A DNA stretch of 64,000 nucleotides from Bacillus badius NBRC 15713 (GTDB lineage: Bacteria; Bacillota; Bacilli; Bacillales; Domibacillaceae). The notes under the pieces are model-generated. The model worked only from the letters and a program-made list of their open reading frames with translations. It did no database searches and was not told where the DNA came from. The stretch is taken from positions 21,939 through 85,938 of the forward strand of contig NZ_BCVF01000015.1 of NCBI RefSeq assembly GCF_001591605.1, in the 5' to 3' direction. The translations under genes were made by a program, and so were the position numbers. How positions within the stretch are numbered: the stretch's first letter is position 1; every line of letters starts with the position of its first letter. Of the stretch, positions 33,199-42,009 are shown in pieces.

Positions 33199-34698
33199 AT
33201 GTTCAAGGTGAAAAATAGTTTATTTTTTAATCAAAAAGAGGAAGTTGTCCTTATCGGCCTCTATGATCGGCCGCTTAAATTTGAAGGCGAGCTTGCTAAA
33301 CTCGATGAAGCGATGGCTGGCCAATTAACTGAGCTTGTGAAAGAAGGAGACATTTCTGCTAAACTGCACGCAACAGCCGTTATCCCAACGCTGGGACAAG
33401 TCCCTGCTAAACGGCTTCTCTTTATCGGGCTGGGAAAAGAAAAACAGGCGGACTTCCATGCGATAAAAGAAGCCATCGGCATGGCCGCAAAGCAAATAAA
33501 TAAGCTGAAGCTTTCATCCGCGGCTGTCGCACTTGACAGTTTTGTTTCGGAATCAGTTGAGGCCAATGATGCCGCCCACGCTTTCAGTGAAGCATTTGGT
33601 CTTGCTTCCTATGTATTTAAAGGATATAAGCAGCTTTCTAATGAACCAGAGCGCTTGGTTGAACAAGTGAGCATTTATACGGAGGCAGAGGCTGAAGAGG
33701 TTCAGGCTGCACTTCATGTCGGCTATGCACTTAGCCAGGGAACCAATGCTGCGCGCACGCTGGTGAACACACCGGCCAACATGATGACAGCAGCTGACTT
33801 GGCAGAACACGCGAAAAGGCTAGCGGACAAATATGGATTTGAAGTTGAAATTCTGGAAAAAGAAGATATGGAGAAGCTCGGAATGGGCGCCTTGCTCGCT
33901 GTTAATAAAGGATCTGTAGCGCCTCCTAAAATGATTACCCTGAAATATCAGCCGCTAGAGGAGTGGAAGGATGTCTTGGGGCTTGTAGGAAAAGGGATTA
34001 CCTTTGATACTGGCGGTTATTCTCTTAAAACAAAAGATGGACTTGTCGGCATGAAAATGGATATGGGCGGTGCCGCAGCCGTATTGGGCGCCATGGAGAT
34101 TATTGGCGAATTAAAGCCTGATCAAAATGTAGTCGCTGTTATCCCTTCGACAGACAATATGATCAGTGGTGAGGCGCTGAAGCCGGATGATGTGATTACA
34201 TCAATGAGCGGAAAAACCATTGAAGTTCTGAATACCGATGCCGAGGGCCGTCTTGCTCTTGCCGATGCAATGACTTATGCTAAACACCATAAAGCAGATT
34301 ACCTTGTAGATGTGGCCACTTTAACCGGAGGGGTGATTGTTGCCCTTGGAACGGATAAAACGGGAGCGATCACGAATGATGAAGCTTTCCTGGAAGAAGT
34401 GATGGCAGCTTCTGAAGAGGCCGGTGAATTTATTTGGCAGCTGCCTTTGACGGAGAAGGATAAAGAGCGTATTCGCAGCAGCAAAATGGCCGATTTAAAT
34501 AACTCTCCGGGACGCGAGGGCCATGCCATTATGGGCGGAGGCTTTATCGGCGAGTTTGCAGAAGGGACACCGTGGGTTCATTTGGACATTGCCGGAACGG
34601 CGGATACAAATAAGGCAGGGGCTTTCGGGCCGGCGGGAGCGACTGGCGCAATGGCGCGCACGCTTGCTTTATTGGCAGTGAGAAAAGCAGAAAAGTGA
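33199..34698 (+). CDS. pepA: Leucyl aminopeptidase (M17)
   Basis: A 499-residue M17 metallo-aminopeptidase that removes N-terminal residues from peptides in the cytosol. The C-terminal catalytic domain shows [14 protein letters not shown] (near residue 265), [11 protein letters not shown] near 285 and the family signature [13 protein letters not shown] near 345. ATG at 33199 has GGTGGAGGTGGG upstream and a TATAAT at about 33173; the longer frame from 33103 is not supported. It corresponds to B. subtilis yuiE. Confidence 0.9.
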   Translation: MFKVKNSLFFNQKEEVVLIGLYDRPLKFEGELAKLDEAMAGQLTELVKEGDISAKLHATAVIPTLGQVPAKRLLFIGLGKEKQADFHAIKEAIGMAAKQINKLKLSSAAVALDSFVSESVEANDAAHAFSEAFGLASYVFKGYKQLSNEPERLVEQVSIYTEAEAEEVQAALHVGYALSQGTNAARTLVNTPANMMTAADLAEHAKRLADKYGFEVEILEKEDMEKLGMGALLAVNKGSVAPPKMITLKYQPLEEWKDVLGLVGKGITFDTGGYSLKTKDGLVGMKMDMGGAAAVLGAMEIIGELKPDQNVVAVIPSTDNMISGEALKPDDVITSMSGKTIEVLNTDAEGRLALADAMTYAKHHKADYLVDVATLTGGVIVALGTDKTGAITNDEAFLEEVMAASEEAGEFIWQLPLTEKDKERIRSSKMADLNNSPGREGHAIMGGGFIGEFAEGTPWVHLDIAGTADTNKAGAFGPAGATGAMARTLALLAVRKAEK

Positions 34699-34705
34699 GA
34701 ATGCT

Positions 34706-34802
34706 GGAGGGGCTGTCCAATACGTCTCTAAAATAAAAACAGGCGGAGAAAACGGGACCGGCCAAAAAGTTATTTTTCATGACCTTTTGAGACAGCACCT
34801 CC
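34706..34802. repeat. 97-bp segment with near-perfect terminal inverted repeats
   Basis: The ends GGAGGGGCTGTC (34706-34717) and GACAGCACCTCC (34791-34802) are inverted copies with one mismatch in 12. GGCTGTCtCAAAAG-like ends are common on transposons in Bacillales, so this may be a small non-autonomous element; a structured terminator of pepA is the alternative. No clear target duplication was found. Confidence 0.4.
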
Positions 34803-34884
34803 GTTTCCTAAAGGAGAAACCAAATGAATGTTTCCGGTTCGTTCCATTGCCGCGAAGAAAACAGGAAGGAGGAACTGAACGAAA

Positions 34885-35700
34885 ATGAGTAGAATGACGA
34901 AAGCAGCAGATTATTTGCAAGAGCATGCAGAAGAATTGGCTCGTGATATCGTACATACGGTTGTACCTAGATTTGAAACACATGTGCCTAAGGAAGAAGC
35001 TGAGGCGGCTGTACAAATGTACACAGACTTTATGGGCATGTTAGGGGAAGCAATTTCATCCGGGGAAGAAAAGCTGCCGGCTGGGCTGCTGAAGTGGAGT
35101 CGGGAAAACGGAGAACGAGCGGCTGATCACGGGGAAAAGGTTTCACTTATCGTGTCCCGCTATCCGCAGAGCCGTCTAGTATTTGTGGAAAAATTGACAA
35201 GCATTTCAGCAAAATTTGAGTTAACAACGGAAGAGACGGTTTTTGTTAATAAGCAATTTAATTACATGCTTGATATGAGCATTCAAGAGACGGTGCTTGC
35301 TTTTGAAAAAGTAACCGATGATATTATTAAGAAGGCCCGTACAGAAATTATGGACTTGTCGGCGCCGGTTGTCCCGTTAAAGGACGGACTGGCTGTCCTG
35401 CCGCTTGTCGGCTCTATTAATGAACAAAGGGCGCGCTATTTAGCAGAACAAGCGATCCCGAAAATTGGAGAAATGCGGCTGGAGCGCTTAATTATAGATT
35501 TCTCAGGAATTATCCAAGTTGATGAGAGGGTGGAACAGCATTTGTTCGACGTGTATCATATACTTGGTTTGCTTGGAATTAAAGCCATTGCGACAGGCAT
35601 TCGTCCGGATCTGGCTCAAAAGCTTGTTAATATGGGAGCTGACCTTTCTGCTATTGAAACATACGCGACGGTTAAACAAGCGATGGAGCAATTAAAATAG
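34885..35700 (+). CDS. RsbR-family stressosome protein (STAS domain)
   Basis: A 271-residue RsbR paralogue: an N-terminal all-helical globin-like sensor domain (about residues 1-145) and a C-terminal STAS domain (about 155-271) starting LSAPVVPLKDGLAVLPLVG. In RsbR proteins the kinase RsbT phosphorylates Thr residues in the STAS domain; at the loop equivalent to the second site this protein has Ser (IDFSGI). It should join stressosomes that control sigma-B or a diguanylate cyclase. AGGAGG precedes the ATG. Confidence 0.82.
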   Translation: MSRMTKAADYLQEHAEELARDIVHTVVPRFETHVPKEEAEAAVQMYTDFMGMLGEAISSGEEKLPAGLLKWSRENGERAADHGEKVSLIVSRYPQSRLVFVEKLTSISAKFELTTEETVFVNKQFNYMLDMSIQETVLAFEKVTDDIIKKARTEIMDLSAPVVPLKDGLAVLPLVGSINEQRARYLAEQAIPKIGEMRLERLIIDFSGIIQVDERVEQHLFDVYHILGLLGIKAIATGIRPDLAQKLVNMGADLSAIETYATVKQAMEQLK

Positions 35701-35705
35701 AATAT

Positions 35706-35730
35706 AGGCTGGAAAAAACCGGCTTATTTT
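35706..35730 (+). terminator. Stem-loop after the rsbR-like gene
   Basis: AGGCTGG/CCGGCTT with an A-rich loop and ATTTT tail, just after the stop. Confidence 0.55.
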
Positions 35731-35736
35731 CATTGC

Positions 35737-35768
35737 AAAAAAACCTTCAGTTGATTGAAGGTTTTTTT
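35737..35768. terminator. Bidirectional terminator
   Basis: A7, CCTTCA, loop, TGAAGG, T7. Confidence 0.85.
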
Positions 35769-35959
35769 ATTAACGAAAAGAAACAGTATATACAAATTAA
35801 GCAGATTGAACGTTGCAGTCCAGCGGTTATGGCAGCGGAATGGCTAGGAACAGCGGAAGGCACGCGGAGTAATATTCTAGCTAAATCGAAGAAGCTGGCC
35901 GGCTGGACTCGTTGACAAAGACAGGTGATTTTATCCAATTGAATATTTTTTAAAAATGA

Positions 35960-36019
35960 TTGACAAGCCTTTGTAAAGTTTGCTATGTTGTTTTTAGTTC
36001 TCTACCAATTTAGCAAACT
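35960..36019 (+). promoter_or_regulatory. yuiF promoter with inverted-repeat operator
   Basis: TTGACA (35960-35965), 18 bases, TATGTT (35984-35989) with an upstream TG. AGTTTGCTA (35977-35985) covers the -10 box, and its exact complement TAGCAAACT lies at 36011-36019, 34 bases away centre to centre. Confidence 0.65.
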
Positions 36020-36040
36020 AAAGTGAAAGGGGCATTTCAG

Positions 36041-37360
36041 ATGAATGCTGTAGTGATTGCTGTTATCGTTATGCTCCTCCTCAGTCTATTTCGTGTAAAT
36101 GTTGTATTTTCATTGATTACGGGTGCACTGATCGGAGGAGCTGTGGGCGGCTTAGGAATAGACGGAACGATCGGTGCTTTTTCAGAGGGGGTTGGCGGCG
36201 GTGCGAATGTGGCGCTCAGTTACGCGGCGATTGGCAGTTTTGCCGTTGCGCTTTCTAGCACAGGGCTTCCGGCGGCACTTGTTGAATTTGTCTTAGGGCG
36301 CATTGGAAATAAAGAAGAAGCGAGGAAGAAAAAGCTGCCTAAAGCACTGATTATTTTCTTTATTTTATTAGTGGCGATCTCTTCCCAAAATATTATTCCT
36401 ATCCATATTGCCTTTATTCCCATCCTGATTCCGCCGCTTTTGCAAATCTTAAATGAAATGCAGATTGACAGACGCCTGATTGCTTCGGTACTGACATTTG
36501 GCCTTGTAACACCATACATGCTCCTTCCGGTGGGCTTTGGGCGAATCTTTCACGAGATTGTAGCTACAAATATTACAGCCAGCGGGTTAACGATTGAAAC
36601 AGCTGCCGTGTCAAAAGCGATGATTTATCCGGCAGCCGGCATGCTTTGCGGTTTGCTCGTTGCTGTCTTCATTTCTTATCGGAAGCCAAGAAAGTACCAA
36701 GAGCGGGCATCTATAGTGACAGATGTTGAGAAGAAAGGTTTTACGAAGTCAGGTATTTTAACAGCGGTTATCGCGATCGCAGCAGCGCTTGCCGCCCAGT
36801 TGTGGACGGAATCAATGGTGTTTGGCGCACTGGCGGGAATCATGGTGCTTTATGCAACAGGCACGTTACGCTGGAATGAAGCGGACAGGCTGTTAACAGA
36901 AGGCATGCGCATGATGGCCTTTATCGGCTTTGTGATGATCGCTGCTTCAGGATTTGCAAAAGTCATGAGCGCAACCGGAGATGTTGAACGCCTTGTTGAA
37001 GAGTCGGCTAACTTAATTGGAGGCAATCAAGCTCTTGGGGCCTTATTAATGCTAGTTGTCGGTTTGTTTGTAACGATGGGAATCGGCTCATCCTTTTCAA
37101 CCGTTCCGATCATTGCTACTATCTTTGTTCCATTGGCGATCGAGCTCGGCTTCAGTCCGATGGCGACCATTGTTCTTGTTGGAACAGCAGGTGCACTTGG
37201 AGATGCCGGATCACCTGCATCTGACAGTACGCTTGGGCCGACGGCAGGTTTGAATGTGGACGGCCAGCATAACCATATTTGGGACACGTGTGTACCGACC
37301 TTCCTGCACTATAATCTTCCGGTGATCTTATTCGGCTGGCTGGCAGCTATGATTTTATAG
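36041..37360 (+). CDS. yuiF: Na+/H+ antiporter family protein YuiF
   Basis: A 439-residue membrane protein of the NhaC/ArsB-like ion transporter superfamily with about 11-12 helices. Characteristic are GGAVGGLGIDGTIGAFSEGVGGGA near the N-terminus and, near the C-terminus, GTAGALGDAGSPASDSTLGPTAGL followed by HNHIWDTCVPTF. Probably exchanges sodium or an organic anion for protons; the substrate is not determined. ATG at 36041 has AAAGGGG upstream; the GTG at 36023 overlaps that site. Confidence 0.85.
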   Translation: MNAVVIAVIVMLLLSLFRVNVVFSLITGALIGGAVGGLGIDGTIGAFSEGVGGGANVALSYAAIGSFAVALSSTGLPAALVEFVLGRIGNKEEARKKKLPKALIIFFILLVAISSQNIIPIHIAFIPILIPPLLQILNEMQIDRRLIASVLTFGLVTPYMLLPVGFGRIFHEIVATNITASGLTIETAAVSKAMIYPAAGMLCGLLVAVFISYRKPRKYQERASIVTDVEKKGFTKSGILTAVIAIAAALAAQLWTESMVFGALAGIMVLYATGTLRWNEADRLLTEGMRMMAFIGFVMIAASGFAKVMSATGDVERLVEESANLIGGNQALGALLMLVVGLFVTMGIGSSFSTVPIIATIFVPLAIELGFSPMATIVLVGTAGALGDAGSPASDSTLGPTAGLNVDGQHNHIWDTCVPTFLHYNLPVILFGWLAAMIL

Positions 37361-37466
37361 ACAAGATACCTATTGAAGGACAATCCTAATTGTTAAAGAC
37401 GCCCATCCCTTTTTCCTTCTCCTTGCATAGAACATAGTAGGCAGAGAAAAAGGAGGCTTTTTGACA

Positions 37467-37640
37467 ATGTATAGAGATACACGCTTTCTTCCGTTTATTG
37501 GCGGTCCGTTTGTTGGGGGCCTTTTAGGCGGATTGTTGGGAGGAGCCATTGCCCGGCCGTTTTATGGCTATCCGGCGGCATATCCTCCTCCATTTTATCC
37601 TCCTTATGGGCCCTCTTATGGACCCTACGGTTTTTATTAA
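37467..37640 (+). CDS. Small Gly/Tyr/Pro-rich protein
   Basis: A 57-residue protein in two parts: a Gly-rich hydrophobic stretch (FIGGPFVGGLLGGLLGG, residues 10-26) and a tail of Tyr, Pro and Phe (YPPPFYPPYGPS, residues 39-50), ending GFY. It has no Cys. AGGAGG lies nine bases upstream of the ATG and a strong terminator follows, so it is a real transcription unit. Composition resembles small surface or spore-associated proteins, but I do not recognise a named family. Confidence 0.7.
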   Translation: MYRDTRFLPFIGGPFVGGLLGGLLGGAIARPFYGYPAAYPPPFYPPYGPSYGPYGFY

Positions 37641-37643
37641 TGA

Positions 37644-37680
37644 AAGAGCTTCCGTGATAGGTGCGGAAGCTCTTTTATTT
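37644..37680 (+). terminator. Intrinsic terminator of the small Gly/Tyr/Pro gene
   Basis: AAGAGCTTCCG, loop, CGGAAGCTCTT, T-rich tail. Confidence 0.85.
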
Positions 37681-37790
37681 ATGCGTTTCCGTTGTTCGTT
37701 GTGAGGAGGGAAGGAGTTTTCATAATAAAAGCGAATGTAGTATAGTGAATAATTGTTCATTTTTTTCAAGAGAAAGAGAGGAAATCAAGG

Positions 37791-38177
37791 GTGAGAGACA
37801 ATCACAACTTATCACACACGTTAGGAATGGAGTTTGTTGAAATCAGCGAAGGGAAAGTAGTGATGACGATGCCGGTCGATGAGCGTACTCGTCAGCCATT
37901 CGGATATTTACACGGCGGAGCCTCTGTAGCTTTAGCGGAAACAGCGGCGAGTGTTGGAACGGCCCACTTAATTAATCCAGATACCCAAATATGTTTTGGA
38001 CTGGAGATCAACGCGAATCACATTAAAGCAAAAAGAGAAGGGATCGTCACTGCTACGGCAAAGGCTGTGCATCGGGGACGCACGACAATGGTATGGCAAA
38101 TTGAGATTTGTGACGAACAAGGAGAGTTGATTTGTCTGTCCCGTTGTACGGTAGCTGTAATGCCGAAGAAATCCTAG
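37791..38177 (+). CDS. yuxO: Hotdog-fold thioesterase (YuxO/MenI, PaaI type)
   Basis: A 128-residue hotdog thioesterase. The catalytic region FGYLHGGASVALAETAAS near residues 43-60 carries the H-G-G and Glu typical of the PaaI/MenI group, which cleaves 1,4-dihydroxy-2-naphthoyl-CoA in menaquinone synthesis or related aryl-CoAs. The start is GTG at 37791 with GAGAGGA upstream. In B. subtilis yuxO lies beside mrpG; here a YdaT-like gene stands between them. Confidence 0.82.
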   Translation: MRDNHNLSHTLGMEFVEISEGKVVMTMPVDERTRQPFGYLHGGASVALAETAASVGTAHLINPDTQICFGLEINANHIKAKREGIVTATAKAVHRGRTTMVWQIEICDEQGELICLSRCTVAVMPKKS

Positions 38178-38237
38178 TTGTTTTTAGAAAGTGAAAAAGG
38201 GGAAAAGAACGGTAACTTTACTTCAGGAGGAAGAAAT

Positions 38238-38621
38238 ATGCCGTGGAATGAAAAAGACTACCCTGATTCAATGAAAAATTTGCCTGATCGTGTGCGCGAA
38301 AAAGCGATTGAGATTGCAAATGCACTGCTTGACGATGGCTATGAAGAAGGAAGGGCTATTGCCATTGCGATTGATCGAGCCCGCAGCGCTGTCGGCAAGG
38401 GGCATGGCAATGATGATGAGCGGCCCATTTATCGCCTGCAGCCGAAAGAGAACAGCGAGGGCTGGCACTTGATCAAAAAGGCAGACAAGCAAAGTCTCCT
38501 ATCAGCTAGCACAAAAGAAGACTTATCGGAAAAAGCAAAGGATTATGTAAAGAAACACGATGGCATTCTTATTATTTATCATGCTGATGGCAGTGAGGAA
38601 AGACGCCTGTATGAAAATTAA
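38238..38621 (+). CDS. DUF2188 (YdaT-like) protein
   Basis: A 127-residue soluble protein. The N-terminus PWNEKDYPDSMKNLPDRVREKAIEIA is close to general stress protein YdaT and resembles ChaB-like domains; the C-terminal part (GWHLIKKADK... ILIIYHADGS) is the DUF2188 repeat. Role unknown; sigma-B-type stress induction is known for YdaT, but no matching promoter was identified. ATG at 38238 has AGGAGGAAG upstream. Confidence 0.78.
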   Translation: MPWNEKDYPDSMKNLPDRVREKAIEIANALLDDGYEEGRAIAIAIDRARSAVGKGHGNDDERPIYRLQPKENSEGWHLIKKADKQSLLSASTKEDLSEKAKDYVKKHDGILIIYHADGSEERRLYEN

Positions 38622-38651
38622 GATCGGCCAAAGAAGGCACCGGCATAAGAA

Positions 38652-38690
38652 AACAGCCAGCGGACGGGCCCGCTGGCTGTTTTTATTTTT
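38652..38690. terminator. Bidirectional terminator, YdaT-like gene / mrp operon
   Basis: AACAGCCAGCGG, loop, CCGCTGGCTGTT, TTTATTTTT; the reverse strand reads into TTTTCTT. It lies between convergent units. Confidence 0.85.
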
Positions 38691-39021
38691 TATTCTTTAA
38701 GTCGTCACGTACGCTTTTCCCCCATAATTTGACGCCTGAATGATAGGCAGCCCGGCTGATTAAGTGACCGCCGACAGGAGCTGTTATGAAGATAAAGGCA
38801 ATCCCCAGAAGAACGCGCGAGCTAAAGTGGCCTTCGATTAAATAGAAATACAAAAAGCACGAAAGCAAGATGAACATGACGCCCAGGGTAGCGCTTTTCG
38901 AAGCGGCATGGTTGCGGGTATAGACATCTGGCAGCCGTATTACCCCAAAAGCTGCAACAAGAGTAAGAAACACACCAAGCAAGAGGAAAAGAATGATCAT
39001 GGTCTCAATGATTACGGTCAT
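38683..39021 (-). CDS. mrpG: Mrp Na+/H+ antiporter subunit G
   Basis: A 112-residue subunit with three membrane helices (AFGVIRLPDVYTRNHAASKSATLG is the family's conserved stretch near residue 25). ATG at 39021 lies inside the end of mrpF (17-base overlap), with AAGGAGAG upstream. Last gene of the seven-gene Mrp operon, whose products form one large membrane complex exchanging Na+ for H+. Confidence 0.9.
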   Translation of the reverse strand: MTVIIETMIILFLLLGVFLTLVAAFGVIRLPDVYTRNHAASKSATLGVMFILLSCFLYFYLIEGHFSSRVLLGIAFIFITAPVGGHLISRAAYHSGVKLWGKSVRDDLKNKK

Positions 39022-39289
39022 TTTCAATGATCTCTCCTTTCTCAAGGAACTTGGAAAAAGCTGTCGTACCGATGAATGACAAAATGCCAAGCAGCAAAAT
39101 AACGTCTAAAAAAACATAGGTTCTAAAGAGCATAGAGAGCACGGCAATCATGGCTACCAAGTTAATCCCAATTGCATCTAAAGCGACAATGCGGTCAGGG
39201 ACGGTGGGTCCTTTAATGAGCCGGTAGATAAAACCGAGCATAGCTATGGTGATCAACACAAGGGATACCTGCATAGCGATTACTAACAC
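39005..39289 (-). CDS. mrpF: Mrp Na+/H+ antiporter subunit F
   Basis: A 94-residue three-helix subunit. Conserved core: RLIKGPTVPDRIVALDAIGINLV near residue 23, and the C-terminal FSKFLEKGEIIENDR. The start is GTG at 39289, preceded by GGAGGTGA and overlapping the mrpE stop by seven bases. Confidence 0.92.
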   Translation of the reverse strand: MLVIAMQVSLVLITIAMLGFIYRLIKGPTVPDRIVALDAIGINLVAMIAVLSMLFRTYVFLDVILLLGILSFIGTTAFSKFLEKGEIIENDRNH

Positions 39290-39765
39290 GGACGGCTCAC
39301 CTCCATAATCGCTTTCTCAAACGATTCTTTAATGCTGTTGATCGCATCTTGCACATCGGGAACATCGATGGCATGGACATATAACGTTTTTTGATCGTCC
39401 GACACATCAATAACTAATGTTCCAGGTGTTAGCGTAATTAAGTTAGCGAGCAAAGTAATTTCCCAGTCTGACTTCAGCTCAGTAGGCAAAGCAAAAATTC
39501 CTGGCTGGATATCAAGCTTCGGTTTTAAGATGACTTTCAGCACATCAATATTGGCCATGATCAATTCCTTAAAGAATAGAAGCGTTAAATAAATCACAGC
39601 CCACACTCGGCGGATATATAAATCTGTTTTAAAAAACCGCCGCATGCCGTAAATCAGGATCAAGCCAAGCAAGTAGCCGATAACAAAAGTTTTGAGGTCA
39701 AAGGATACTTGCAGAAACATCCAGAGAAAGGCTAAAAAGAAATTAAGTAAGATTTGAAAAGCCAT
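39283..39765 (-). CDS. mrpE: Mrp Na+/H+ antiporter subunit E
   Basis: A 160-residue subunit: two N-terminal helices then a cytosolic domain containing the family's LLANLITLTPGTLVIDVS near residue 107. AGGAGTAA precedes the ATG. It follows mrpD by six bases. Confidence 0.92.
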   Translation of the reverse strand: MAFQILLNFFLAFLWMFLQVSFDLKTFVIGYLLGLILIYGMRRFFKTDLYIRRVWAVIYLTLLFFKELIMANIDVLKVILKPKLDIQPGIFALPTELKSDWEITLLANLITLTPGTLVIDVSDDQKTLYVHAIDVPDVQDAINSIKESFEKAIMEVSRPC

Positions 39766-39771
39766 AAGACA

Positions 39772-41253
39772 TTACTCCTTTAACACTGCATCAATATAGA
39801 TTGCCGGATGTACGAGTGCATCAGTGGCTTGAGAAATAATTGGATACATCACTTCCGCTCCCACCCCATAAAGAATGGATGCGAGAACGAGAAGAGCTCC
39901 TGGCGCCCATAAAGAAAGGACAGGCTGGTTCTCTTCACCCGGATAGTCTTTCGGGGCTTTCCAGAAACCATTCATAAAGATTTTGATCACTGAATAAAGC
40001 ACAACCAGACTGGATAAAAGAACGATCAGAGAGCCGACATACGCTCCTTCTGCGAGGCCTCCGCGGACAATTAACAGCTTTCCGACGAACCCGCTGAGCG
40101 GCGGAATACCGGCCAGAGCGAAAGCGGCGACAAGGAATGTCCAGCCAAGGAGCGGATACTTCTTCATTAATCCGCCCATTTTACGCAAATCGTTTGTGCC
40201 GGTGATTTTAATCATGACACCAATTAATAAGAATAGGGCAGCTTTTACAATCATATCATGAATCGTGTAAAAGACCGTTCCCATGTAAGATTCTTCAGTA
40301 GCAACCGAAATACCAAAGGTTAGCACGCCAACGGCAATAATAATATTGTAGATGATGATTTTTTTGACATCCCAGTAAGCGATAGCGCCGATGCAGCCAA
40401 CGATTATTGTAATAATGGCGAGGATTCCTAACAGTTCGTGTGTGAACGCCTGATCATGGTAAAAGAACAGCGAGTAGCTGCGGAGAATCGAATAAACGCC
40501 TACTTTTGTCAGCAACGAGCCGAATAAAGCGAGGACCGGTACAGGCGGCGCATAATAGGAGCCCGGAAGCCAAAAGTAAAGCGGGAAAATCGCTCCTTTC
40601 AATCCAAACACAATCAAGAAGAGCACAGCGATTACGGTTAAAATAGGCAGAGAGCCGATTTGGGCAATCCGCTGAGAAATATCGGCCATGTTTAAGGAAC
40701 CGACGACAGAATACAGCATCGCTACAGCAATGACAAATAGGGCGGATGAGATGACATTCACGAGAATGTATTTAATCGATTCACGCAGCTGTATTTTAGT
40801 GCCTCCAATAACAATCAGCACGTAGGAAGCCATCAGCATCACTTCAAAAAAGACAAACAGGTTGAAAATGTCTCCTGTTGTGAAAGCGCCATTTACCCCA
40901 ACGAGCAAAAATTGAACGATAGGATAATAATAGAAGCGTTCACGTGCTTCGCCAATTGAGCGGAATGAATACAGAATGACGCTCAATGTAATCAGTGACG
41001 AGGTGGTTACGAGCAGGGCAGACAAGGTGTCTGACACAAGGGTAATGCCAAATGGCGCATCCCAGCTGCCGACATTGACGGTTTGAATCCCATTGTCTTT
41101 AACCGTCAGCAGCAAAACAATAGAAGCAGCTAGTGTCCCAATAGCTGAGACGACAGAAACGGCTCTTTGAACCCGGATGGATTTAGGCAAGAAAATCAAT
41201 AAAGCAGCAGTCACGAGAGGAATAAGCAGCGGCAAAACTAACAGGTTAATCAT
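39772..41253 (-). CDS. mrpD: Mrp Na+/H+ antiporter subunit D
   Basis: A 493-residue, 14-helix subunit related to respiratory complex I subunits NuoM/NuoN. Conserved parts include the Glu of [16 protein letters not shown] near residue 135 and the Lys of [18 protein letters not shown] near 220, both in the proton path. I chose ATG at 41253 because AGAGG stands ten bases upstream; ATG at 41262 is too close to it. It overlaps mrpC by eight bases. Confidence 0.92.
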   Translation of the reverse strand: MINLLVLPLLIPLVTAALLIFLPKSIRVQRAVSVVSAIGTLAASIVLLLTVKDNGIQTVNVGSWDAPFGITLVSDTLSALLVTTSSLITLSVILYSFRSIGEARERFYYYPIVQFLLVGVNGAFTTGDIFNLFVFFEVMLMASYVLIVIGGTKIQLRESIKYILVNVISSALFVIAVAMLYSVVGSLNMADISQRIAQIGSLPILTVIAVLFLIVFGLKGAIFPLYFWLPGSYYAPPVPVLALFGSLLTKVGVYSILRSYSLFFYHDQAFTHELLGILAIITIIVGCIGAIAYWDVKKIIIYNIIIAVGVLTFGISVATEESYMGTVFYTIHDMIVKAALFLLIGVMIKITGTNDLRKMGGLMKKYPLLGWTFLVAAFALAGIPPLSGFVGKLLIVRGGLAEGAYVGSLIVLLSSLVVLYSVIKIFMNGFWKAPKDYPGEENQPVLSLWAPGALLVLASILYGVGAEVMYPIISQATDALVHPAIYIDAVLKE

Positions 41254-41587
41254 TTGCTTCATTACCTCTCATTTCATCCATATTATCTGTTCCTAATTCC
41301 TGATAAGCTCTATAGGCCAAAACAAGGAATAAGGCTGTCACTCCAAAGCTGATAACGATGGCTGTTAAAATCAGGGCCTGCGGCAGCGGATCCACATAAG
41401 AAGCCGCCTTTTCGCCGAGAAGAGGAGCGGCTCCCCTCTTCAATCCGCCCATTGTAATAATTAACAAGTGGGCACCGTGGCTTAACAGACCTGTTCCGAT
41501 AATAATACGCAGCAAGCTTTTGGAAAGCATTAGATACACAGAGCTCGCGAATAGAGCCCCGATTACAATTGACATTAAAATCTCCAT
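41246..41587 (-). CDS. mrpC: Mrp Na+/H+ antiporter subunit C
   Basis: A 113-residue, three-helix subunit related to NuoK of complex I ([35 protein letters not shown]). Its ATG shares one base with the mrpB stop (TAATG). Confidence 0.93.
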   Translation of the reverse strand: MEILMSIVIGALFASSVYLMLSKSLLRIIIGTGLLSHGAHLLIITMGGLKRGAAPLLGEKAASYVDPLPQALILTAIVISFGVTALFLVLAYRAYQELGTDNMDEMRGNEAND

Positions 41588-42009
41588 TATTCACTCTCTC
41601 CTATCGTTTGAATAATGGTCATGGTCACACCGATGACAACTAAATAAACCCCTAAGTCGAATAACATGGCAGTATGAAGCGATGTTTCTCCAAAGATCGG
41701 CAAATACACATCACCAAATACGTGCGTAAAGAAGGGAACATTAAAGACAAGCGCGCCGGCTGCTGTGCCGATCGCAAACAGCAAACCGATGCCGATCAGG
41801 ATTTTATAATCGATTGGAAAGCCTTTTGCTACAGTTTTAATATCAAAAGCCAGAAGAAGAAGAACGAGTGCCCCTGACGTCATTAATCCGCCGACAAATC
41901 CGCCGCCGGGATGATAGTGGCCGGCGAAAAATAAGTGGATAGCAAAGAGAATAATGATGAAAAAGACGACTTTGCTTGTTGTTTGTAAAATGACATCATT
42001 AGTTTTCAT
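41587..42009 (-). CDS. mrpB: Mrp Na+/H+ antiporter subunit B
   Basis: A 140-residue, four-helix subunit with the family motif [22 protein letters not shown] near residue 30. AAAGGAGAAG precedes the ATG, which overlaps the end of mrpA by 11 bases. Confidence 0.93.
   Translation of the reverse strand: MKTNDVILQTTSKVVFFIIILFAIHLFFAGHYHPGGGFVGGLMTSGALVLLLLAFDIKTVAKGFPIDYKILIGIGLLFAIGTAAGALVFNVPFFTHVFGDVYLPIFGETSLHTAMLFDLGVYLVVIGVTMTIIQTIGESE

Noticed and set aside
35733..35915. 60-codon plus-strand frame after the rsbR-like gene
   Set aside because: It starts inside a terminator hairpin, lacks a ribosome-binding site and matches nothing known to me.
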